Shown here one piece after another: positions 5,613-10,887 of a stretch of 10,887 bases of DNA (positions within the stretch are counted from its first letter, which is position 1; each line of letters starts with the position of its first letter). The notes beneath the pieces were generated by a model that was given only the letters and a program-made list of their open reading frames with translations, searched no databases and had not been told where the DNA came from. Source of the stretch: Planctomycetota bacterium (GTDB lineage Bacteria; Planctomycetota; Planctomycetia; Pirellulales; Lacipirellulaceae); NCBI GenBank assembly GCA_013151315.1, contig JAADIN010000177.1, positions 1-10,887 of the forward strand, written 5' to 3'. A program made the translations under genes and the position numbers.

Positions 5613-7679
5613 ATGCAGTTTCAACTTCATAGCCCCTTCGAGCCTGCCGGCGATCAACCGGCTGCCATCAAGTCGCTGGTCCAAGGTCTGCGCGACAAGA
5701 AAAAAGAGCAAGTGCTCATGGGCGTTACGGGTAGCGGCAAAACCTTCACGATGGCCAACGTCATCCAACAGGTCCAGCGCCCCACGCTCGTTCTCTCGCA
5801 CAACAAAACGCTGGCCGCTCAGCTCTATTCCGAATTCAAGGAGTTCTTTCCTCACAATGCCGTCAGCTATTTTGTTAGCTACTACGACTACTACCAGCCC
5901 GAGGCGTACATCCCCCAACGGGATATCTACATCGAAAAAGATGCTTCGATCAACGAAGAGATCGACCGAATGCGGCTCGCAACCACGAGTTCGCTCGTCA
6001 GTCGCCGCGATGTCATTGTGGTCGCTAGCGTTTCGTGTATCTACGGCTTGGGGTCGCCTGAGGACTACAAAGAGATGATGGTCGGGTTGCGCGTTGGGAT
6101 GAATCTCGACCGCGACGACCTGCTCGCCCGGATGGTCGACATCCAGTACGACCGGAACGATACCGACCCTTCGCGAGGCAAGTTTCGTGTTCGGGGCGAC
6201 TGCGTCGAGATTTGGCCTTCCTACGAAGAGTTTTCCTACCGCATCGAGTTCTGGGGCGACGAAATCGAAAAGCTCTGCATCATCGATCCCACCTCGGGCG
6301 AAGTGATCGACTCGCTCGAAGAGGTTTTTGTTTATCCGGCCAAGCATTTTGTGCTGCCCGAGGAACGAATCGAACGGGCGGTTGACCAAATCCGCAAGGA
6401 ACTCTCGGGGCGACTCGAACAATATCGAAGCGATGGGCGGATGCTCGAAGCGCAGCGGATCAACGCCCGAACGCGATTCGATATCGAGATGATGATGGAA
6501 GTCGGCTACTGCCCGGGGGTCGAGAACTACAGCCGCATCTTGGCCGGTCGTGCGGCGGGCGATCCGCCCAGTACGCTGCTTGATTTTTTCCCGAAAGATT
6601 TTTTGTTGTTCGTCGATGAATCGCATGCCACGGTTTCGCAAATCGGGGCGATGTACGCCGGCGATCGAAGTCGCAAGGAAACGCTCGTCGAGCACGGCTT
6701 TCGCCTGCCGAGCGCACTCGACAATCGCCCGTTAAAATTTGAGGAATTTCGCGAGCGGACCGATCAGACGATTTACGTCTCGGCGACTCCTGCGAAGTTC
6801 GAGCTCGAGCAAACCGGAGGCGAAGTGGTCGAGCAGGTCATCCGGCCTACGGGGTTGCTGGATCCGGAGATTCACGTCGTTCCCGCTCGCGGGCAAATTC
6901 CCCATCTGCTTGAAGAAATTCGCGAGCGAGCCGCCGCCAACGAGCGGGTTTTGGTTACGACGCTCACCAAGCGCCTAGCCGAAGATTTAGCCAACTACTT
7001 TTGTGAGCAAGGCATCCTCTGCAAATGGCTGCATAGCGAGCTCGACGCCTTCGAACGAGTTGAATTGCTCCGCGATCTTCGACTGGGGAAATTTGAAGCG
7101 CTGGTCGGAATCAATTTGCTTCGCGAAGGGCTCGATCTTCCCGAAGTTTCACTGGTCGCGATTTTGGATGCCGACAAGGAAGGTTTTCTTCGCAGTGAGA
7201 CTTCGCTCATGCAGACTATCGGTCGCGCGGCTCGCAACGTGAATTCCAAAGTGATTCTCTATGGCGACAAAGTAACCCGGTCGATGCAGGCGGCGATCGA
7301 CGAAACCTCACGCCGCCGAAAGGTGCAGGAAGCTTACAACAAGAAGCACGACATCAAGCCCGAAACGATTCGCAAGGCGATCCATCGGGGCATCGAAGCC
7401 GAGGCGGCTGCCCACGTGCAAGCCAATGCCGCGGTCGGGCGCACCGAAGAGACGCAGTACATCACCGACGAGTACATCGCCGAGTTAGAAGAAGAAATGC
7501 ACACGGCAGCCGAGGAGCTTGAGTTTGAACGAGCGGGAGCGATTCGCGATCGGATCGAAAAAATGCGAGACGCCGTCGGACAGCCAGTCGACTCGGTCAA
7601 AGAGAGCAAGCCGAAGAAGGGTCGGAGGAAGAAAAACGCAACCGGCGGGCGCGTCCCGCACCCCAAGCGGGGCGTTTAG
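5613..7679 (+). CDS. uvrB: UvrABC excinuclease subunit B
   Basis: 688 residues from the chosen ATG. UvrB is the damage-verifying helicase-like subunit of nucleotide excision repair. It is loaded by UvrA and then recruits UvrC for incision. The start MQFQLHSPFEPAGDQPAAI is the canonical family N-terminus. Visible motifs: Walker A GVTGSGKT (37-44); the Tyr-rich damage-probing hairpin YYDYYQPEAYIP (90-101); Walker B DESH (335-338); helicase motif VI QTIGRAARN (534-542); and the C-terminal UVR coiled-coil (about 618-653, EYIAELEEEMHTAAEELEFERA) that contacts UvrC. A Lys/Arg-rich tail of about 34 residues (KPKKGRRKK) follows and is not part of the core. A GTG at 5565 with AGGGG upstream would add 16 residues; I preferred the ATG because the added residues are outside the family. 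uvrA and uvrC are not in the window. Confidence 0.97.
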   Translation: MQFQLHSPFEPAGDQPAAIKSLVQGLRDKKKEQVLMGVTGSGKTFTMANVIQQVQRPTLVLSHNKTLAAQLYSEFKEFFPHNAVSYFVSYYDYYQPEAYIPQRDIYIEKDASINEEIDRMRLATTSSLVSRRDVIVVASVSCIYGLGSPEDYKEMMVGLRVGMNLDRDDLLARMVDIQYDRNDTDPSRGKFRVRGDCVEIWPSYEEFSYRIEFWGDEIEKLCIIDPTSGEVIDSLEEVFVYPAKHFVLPEERIERAVDQIRKELSGRLEQYRSDGRMLEAQRINARTRFDIEMMMEVGYCPGVENYSRILAGRAAGDPPSTLLDFFPKDFLLFVDESHATVSQIGAMYAGDRSRKETLVEHGFRLPSALDNRPLKFEEFRERTDQTIYVSATPAKFELEQTGGEVVEQVIRPTGLLDPEIHVVPARGQIPHLLEEIRERAAANERVLVTTLTKRLAEDLANYFCEQGILCKWLHSELDAFERVELLRDLRLGKFEALVGINLLREGLDLPEVSLVAILDADKEGFLRSETSLMQTIGRAARNVNSKVILYGDKVTRSMQAAIDETSRRRKVQEAYNKKHDIKPETIRKAIHRGIEAEAAAHVQANAAVGRTEETQYITDEYIAELEEEMHTAAEELEFERAGAIRDRIEKMRDAVGQPVDSVKESKPKKGRRKKNATGGRVPHPKRGV

Positions 7680-7712
7680 AAACTAACTCGCAGAAATAAT
7701 AGCGCGCAGAAA

Positions 7713-7742
7713 AAAGCCTGGGGGTTGCAACCCCCAGGCTTT
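7713..7742 (-). terminator. Perfect 30-bp palindrome, family A copy 2; terminator between convergent genes
   Basis: AAAGCCTGGGGG, the centre TTGCAA, and the exact complement form a perfect 30-base palindrome between the convergent uvrB and lipoprotein genes. On the minus strand the arm runs into six T residues, a good intrinsic terminator for the lipoprotein gene. On the plus strand the last T-run is only three, followed later by TTTTAG. The core is shared with 275-306. Confidence 0.82.
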
Positions 7743-7763
7743 GCACACGTTTTAGTTCTCTTC

Positions 7764-8012
7764 TTAATTTTCTTCTTCGGTGACCGATGCTGCCGCGTCC
7801 TTGGTCGCTGATGCTGCATCTTCAACGACGCCAGCGGCTCCCTCGGCTCCAGGAACCGTTTCGCCGACCTTCGCGGCACCTTCTTCGACGGTTTCAGCAG
7901 CACCTTCAACGGTTTCTGCTGCGTCCTTCATCGTATCAGTAGCACTTCCGCCACAGCCGACCAATGCGACGCTTATGCAAGCCGCCCAAAACATGGAATT
8001 CAATTTTCTCAT
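7764..8012 (-). CDS. Small Ala/Glu-rich lipoprotein
   Basis: 82 residues. The signal peptide MRKLNSMFWAACISVALVGC ends in a lipobox (LVGC, lipidated C20), followed by GGS. The mature part is a low-complexity helix built from repeated AAETVEG/AAETVEEG/AAKVGETV units and later EDAAS/KDAAAS units, ending in EEEN. It has strong coiled-coil or amphipathic-helix character and no catalytic motif. Similar short Ala-rich lipoproteins are widespread and of unknown function; an envelope spacer or stress role would be a guess. The start ATG at 8010-8012 has GGAG about 9 bases upstream and opens the signal peptide; an extension to 8087 has neither. It converges on uvrB with a palindromic terminator between, and is divergent from the gene at 8344. 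Confidence 0.8.
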   Translation of the reverse strand: MRKLNSMFWAACISVALVGCGGSATDTMKDAAETVEGAAETVEEGAAKVGETVPGAEGAAGVVEDAASATKDAAASVTEEEN

Positions 8013-8343
8013 CGTTACTATCTCCAATATGTGTTGTGATGTTCGGGTGTTTCGTGGGTGGCCGATTGAGGTCTCACCCATTCCCAAGGCGTTAACTTAG
8101 CCCTCCCGATGGCGACTTGCAATAACCCTGACCGCATAGAGGGGCCAATTTCAACAGTAAAGTCCCTGAAAAGTCCCCCTAGCTTCACTGACCGCTACGG
8201 CAGTGCGGGATTACCGCATCTCCTGCCTGATCTGGCTCAATGGCCGGTCGGCTAGCTGCCGAATCTTGAACTAGGAGAACCACGGCTAAATGTCCATCAT
8301 TTTGCCATCTGTCCCCAAAAGAACCGTACCGAGAAGCTTGCCC
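8013..8343. other. Divergent intergenic region between two envelope genes
   Basis: 331 bases containing the 5' regions of the lipoprotein gene (minus) and the secreted-protein gene (plus). No promoter close to consensus was found for either. AGGAG at 8273-8277 lies 12 bases before an upstream ATG (8290) of the plus-strand gene. A short imperfect palindrome TCGGCTAGCTGCCGA is near 8248-8262, and AAAGTCCC occurs twice near 8159-8179. Confidence 0.55.
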
Positions 8344-8748
8344 ATGAACCGCCTTGCTCTTTTGCTGACCTTGTCATTTTGCCTGACGACCTTGGCCACT
8401 TGGAGCAGTTCCGCCATGGCTCAAAACCCCAGCAAACCGGCCGAAGAGGCTGACGGTGTCCAGGCAGACTGGTACTACGGCTCCGAGGCGAAGCAAGTTC
8501 CGAAGATGTCGATCGCTCAGCAAAAGTCTCAGAAGCGGGCCGAGCAACGCATGGCTCGCCTAGAAGCCATGCGGTGGTACGGATTTTCTGCCAGCCGCCC
8601 CACCGCGAGCGGCATGCCGTTCACTTCTTCGTACAGTCCCTCTTGGACCCGCCCCGGCGGACGGCCCTTCAGTTGGCACTCTGGTAGCGGACCGGGCGTC
8701 GTCATCAGTCGCCCCTATCACCGCCCGTATCGCTCGTACCAATATTAG
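8344..8748 (+). CDS. Small secreted protein of unknown function
   Basis: 134 residues, family not recognised. Residues 1-26 form a clear signal peptide (MNRLALLLTLSFCLTTLATW, then SSSAMAQ), with a cut likely after AMA or MAQ. The mature protein has a short acidic region, then a WYYG motif, a basic helical stretch (IAQQKSQKRAEQRMARLEAM, followed by RWYG) and a Ser/Pro/Gly/Arg/Tyr-rich end finishing RPYHRPYRSYQY. That end looks disordered and aromatic/basic, as in some cell-wall or nucleic-acid-binding tails. An alternative start at 8290 has AGGAG 12 bases upstream and would add 18 residues before the signal peptide; 8344 has only a weak GAGAAG. The TAG stop is the first three bases of the inverted-repeat element at 8746-8880. 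Confidence 0.7.
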   Translation: MNRLALLLTLSFCLTTLATWSSSAMAQNPSKPAEEADGVQADWYYGSEAKQVPKMSIAQQKSQKRAEQRMARLEAMRWYGFSASRPTASGMPFTSSYSPSWTRPGGRPFSWHSGSGPGVVISRPYHRPYRSYQY

Positions 8749-8880
8749 GCTTTGTCTCAAAACCTGGATTGCGTTGTGATGTGAGCCGCAGGCGCTAGCC
8801 TCGGGTATCTTGGTGTCGTCGGTTTTTGGCAATTCACCCGACGCTAGCGCGTTGCGGCTCACGTTTTGAGACAAAGCCTA
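8746..8880. mobile_element. MITE-like element, TA-bounded, with 18-bp perfect terminal inverted repeats
   Basis: The left end (8746-8763) reads TAGGCTTTGTCTCAAAAC and the right end (8863-8880) is its exact reverse complement. The outermost bases are TA on both sides, as expected if TA is the duplicated target of an IS630/Tc1-type insertion. The 135-bp element has no coding capacity and contains a complete family B palindrome (8781-8862) flush against its right arm. Removing the element and one TA leaves TAG in frame, so the upstream stop codon is preserved. No transposase gene is nearby. Confidence 0.55.
8781..8862. repeat. Dispersed palindromic repeat, family B copy 2
   Basis: Arms GTGAGCCGCA... 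(8781) and ...TGCGGCTCAC (8862) with inner blocks GCGCTAGC and CGGGT. The right arm (8836-8862) is the exact reverse complement of the first 27 bases of copy 1 at 4891-4917. The spacer between arms differs completely from copy 1, so arms are conserved and the loop is not. Confidence 0.85.
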
Positions 8881-8899
8881 GTCTTGTTGCACGAGTATT

Positions 8900-8959
8900 G
8901 TAGCACGCCTCTCCGAGTCGTGTCGTTTTCAATAAAAACGACTTGGAGAGGCGTGCTAC
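8900..8959. terminator. Long hairpin between convergent genes, overlapping the selA stop
   Basis: The 15-bp perfect arms (8900-8914, GTAGCACGCCTCTCC, and 8945-8959) continue after one mismatch with AGTCGT/ACGACT (8916-8921 and 8938-8943), around a 16-base loop. The selA stop codon (8956-8958) lies inside the right arm. It likely ends selA transcription and may also act on the opposite gene, although no T-run follows on either strand. The sequence is unrelated to families A and B here. Confidence 0.6.
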
Positions 8960-10362
8960 TCTGCCGTCGCAGCAACCACCGCTTGGCTCAATAGCTCGTC
9001 TTGCTCTTCAAACAGGCCGTGCAAATTAAGAACGAGCCGCCCTTGCTGCACGCGACCGACGACCGCCGGCTCGCCCGCTCGAAGTCGCCCGGCCAACGCT
9101 TCTACGCAGTGCTCTGCCGAAGTGAGGACGAGAGAGTAACTCGGAACCCCTTGCTGGGGTAACGACCCTCCACCGACAAATGCCTCGTCCGGCTCGCTCT
9201 GCACTTCCCAACCTTCGAGCTTCGTGCGAAGCTGCTCGGCCAGCCGATCTGTCCGGTTTTTGAGGTCTTCCTGTGGCGTACTTAAAAACCGCAGCAGCGG
9301 GATAGCTTGCCGAGCCTTTTCTGGTGTCCGATACAGTTTGAGCGTCGCGTGCAATGCAGCCAGCGTGATTTTGTCGACGCGAAGCGCTCGGCTAAGCGGA
9401 TGTCGGGTCACTTGTTCGATCAAGTCGCGTTGGCCCACGATGATGCCACACTGGGGCCCGCCCAACAATTTGTCGCCGCTGAAAAAGACGAGATCAACGC
9501 CCGCCTTGATGCTCGCCGAAGCGATCGGTTCGTCGGCACAGCCGAATTGGCGGAAGTCGATCAACGCGCCCGACCCGATGTCGTGAACCAACGGCACTTT
9601 TTGCTCGCGAGCCAAGGCGGCCAACTCTTGCAAATCGGCGTGTTCGGTAAAACCCGTGATATGGTAGTTGCTAGGGTGAACCACCAGTAGCGCCCCGGTC
9701 TGCTCTCCGATGGCATTCGCATAATCGTCGACGCGCGTTCGATTGGTCGTCCCCACGGTTCGCAAAATTGCCCCGTAGGCAGAGATCACCTCCGGCACAC
9801 GAAAGCCGCCGCCGATCTCGATCAGCTCGCCATGCGAGACGATTACCTCGCGTCCCGTCGCCAAAGTCGCCAAAATGAGCCCCGTCGCGCCGGCGTTGTT
9901 GTTCACCACATGCGCGGCTTCTGCGCCGGTGAGCTCGCAGAGCAGCCGCTCGACGACTTTTGATCTTTGCGTGCGCTGGCCGCTCGCCAAATCGAGTTCG
10001 ACGTTGCAATAACCTCGAGCTGCTTGCTCGGCTGCTTCCGCAGCTTCTTTGGCCAGGGGAGCTCGGCCGAGCCCTGTGTGTAGGAGGATGCCGGTTGCAT
10101 TGATGACGGGGCGAATTCCACTCGCATCTTGCTGCAAAAGGGTTTTCGCGATTTGGTCAGCTAATTGCTGGGGCGGCGGAATCTGCGCGATGGCTTGCTC
10201 GCCGGTTTGAAGATCGCTGCGCAGATGGTCGACCGCCGACCGAACCGCCGACGTGACGGCCACTTGGCCGTACTGCTCGGCTGCCTCGCGTAGGGTTGGG
10301 TGTTCGAGGAGAGTCGTTATGCTTGGCAAGTTGCGTAGCGCGGCGTTGGGGTTGTTTGACAT
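8956..10362 (-). CDS. selA: L-seryl-tRNA(Sec) selenium transferase
   Basis: 468 residues, matching the usual ~460-470 of bacterial SelA. This PLP enzyme converts seryl-tRNA(Sec) to selenocysteinyl-tRNA(Sec) using selenophosphate, as a large ring-shaped homo-oligomer in the cytoplasm. The N-terminal domain shows LPSITTLLEHP (11-21). The core has INATGILLHTGLGRAPL, NNAGATGLILATLA, SHGELIEIGGGFRVPEV and HPSNYHITGF. The PLP-binding lysine is in SGDKLLGGPQCG (K298; E. coli K295). The C-terminal domain ends GRVQQGRLVLNLHGLFEEQDELL. The ATG at 10360-10362 has AAGG 7 bases upstream; a frame extension to 10464 overlaps selB and is rejected. It lies 38 bases downstream of the selB stop, almost surely in the same operon. 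Confidence 0.96.
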   Translation of the reverse strand: MSNNPNAALRNLPSITTLLEHPTLREAAEQYGQVAVTSAVRSAVDHLRSDLQTGEQAIAQIPPPQQLADQIAKTLLQQDASGIRPVINATGILLHTGLGRAPLAKEAAEAAEQAARGYCNVELDLASGQRTQRSKVVERLLCELTGAEAAHVVNNNAGATGLILATLATGREVIVSHGELIEIGGGFRVPEVISAYGAILRTVGTTNRTRVDDYANAIGEQTGALLVVHPSNYHITGFTEHADLQELAALAREQKVPLVHDIGSGALIDFRQFGCADEPIASASIKAGVDLVFFSGDKLLGGPQCGIIVGQRDLIEQVTRHPLSRALRVDKITLAALHATLKLYRTPEKARQAIPLLRFLSTPQEDLKNRTDRLAEQLRTKLEGWEVQSEPDEAFVGGGSLPQQGVPSYSLVLTSAEHCVEALAGRLRAGEPAVVGRVQQGRLVLNLHGLFEEQDELLSQAVVAATAE

Positions 10363-10400
10363 GGTATGACCTTGTGGTGTTTCCGTCGTGGCCGACGGCG

Positions 10401-10887
10401 CTAACGTAAACTCCGCTGATTCCCTTCGCGCTGGGTAAAACCTGTCGCGTCCAAGTATTCGCAATAGGGTACCGCAAACTTGCGGGAGGTGCTGAGTAGC
10501 TCCCGAATTTCGCTCAACGAAAGCTGCTGGCCCTCGCCCATTGCCTCGACCAAGAGATTTCTCGCCTCTTGCTCGGCATCGCGATGCAGGAGCATCTCTC
10601 CTGTTATTCTAACCAACAACTCCTGCTCGAGGGCAACGGGAAGCAAACTTGCGACGCCCTCCAATCGCTCGCCAAGCTGCTCGGCCAACTGCGAAGCATC
10701 GGGGGGCTGAATCTTTGCCGTGCGGTAGGCTTCGGTAATGCGCGCAAGCAAATCTTGCTCGCGCTGCGAGAGTTCAGGATTCCAATCCGATAGCGCCAAA
10801 CTTCGCTGCCGGACCACAATGCGACCTTCCTCCTGCAAAGCAGCCAAGCAGGCATCCCACAAATCGGCAGAAACGCCGCCAGAATAC
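10401..10887 (-). CDS. selB: Selenocysteine-specific elongation factor SelB (partial, 5' end off window)
   Basis: The last 161 codons are present and the GTPase domains lie to the right of the window. The visible part is the winged-helix C-terminal region of SelB, which binds the SECIS hairpin of selenoprotein mRNAs. One winged helix covers the ALQEEGRIVVRQRSLALSDW region, and a later one carries LSLSEIRELLSTSRKFAVPY, then CEYLDATGFTQREGN. The TSRKFAVP..EYLD..GFT motif is the typical last winged helix of bacterial SelB. The frame is open to base 10887, reading YSGGVSADLWDAC at the edge. selA follows at 38 bases, so the order is selB-selA, the reverse of the E. coli selAB operon. Confidence 0.92.
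   Translation of the reverse strand, partial: YSGGVSADLWDACLAALQEEGRIVVRQRSLALSDWNPELSQREQDLLARITEAYRTAKIQPPDASQLAEQLGERLEGVASLLPVALEQELLVRITGEMLLHRDAEQEARNLLVEAMGEGQQLSLSEIRELLSTSRKFAVPYCEYLDATGFTQREGNQRSLR

Noticed and set aside
5574..6695. Long minus-strand open frame (about 370 codons) inside uvrB
   Set aside because: It is antisense to the conserved UvrB core. Codon bias of uvrB makes its complement open; the product has no recognisable domain.
8560..8874. Minus-strand open frame across the MITE-like element and the secreted-protein gene
   Set aside because: Its N-terminus is simply the translated repeat arm (VSRNALASG), a common false call wherever family B repeats occur.
1..10887. 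CRISPR array, tRNA, rRNA or phage-defence gene cluster
   Set aside because: No regularly spaced repeats, no cloverleaf-like segment and no defence-type domains were seen. The inverted repeats are single palindromes, not arrays.

Overview
The window looks like a planctomycete chromosome, most likely from the Pirellulales. The pointers are a PEP-CTERM surface protein, a Legionella-type (Lpg1974-like) outer-membrane barrel with Cys/Gly-rich insertions, weak or absent Shine-Dalgarno sites on several housekeeping genes, and intergenic gaps filled with short dispersed palindromes. The assignment rests on gene style only, because no rRNA or marker tree is available here.

Left part (1-3942), all on the minus strand. 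The 5' part of an arsC-type arsenate reductase runs off the left edge. Upstream of it lie an outer-membrane barrel gene (336-1694) and a PEP-CTERM protein gene (2086-2976). Then comes about 970 bases without a convincing gene. It holds a near-consensus sigma-70 promoter on the minus strand (3573-3601), a small doubtful ORF beneath it, a G-rich patch, and a strong intrinsic terminator (3699-3751).

Middle part (3943-7763). nadC (minus) and a membrane-anchored ComEA-like helix-hairpin-helix protein (plus) are divergent, with a palindromic repeat between them. uvrB follows on the plus strand. It converges on a small Ala-rich lipoprotein gene, and a perfect 30-bp palindrome separates the two.

Right part (7764-10887). 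The lipoprotein gene and a small secreted-protein gene (8344-8748) are divergent. The secreted-protein gene converges on selA. Between those two sits a TA-bounded, MITE-like element with 18-bp perfect terminal inverted repeats. It carries a second copy of the nadC-comEA repeat inside, and a separate long hairpin follows it. selB (3' part only) is directly upstream of selA, so the organism should decode UGA as selenocysteine. No tRNA-Sec, selD or selenoprotein gene is visible here.

The genes are mostly unrelated single units: NAD synthesis, excision repair, DNA binding/uptake, selenocysteine, envelope and arsenate. The only clear operon is selB-selA. I found no convincing new multi-gene system. 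The most interesting material is non-coding: two families of dispersed palindromes at gene ends, a candidate non-autonomous mobile element, and an unexplained promoter/terminator pair in the large gap.
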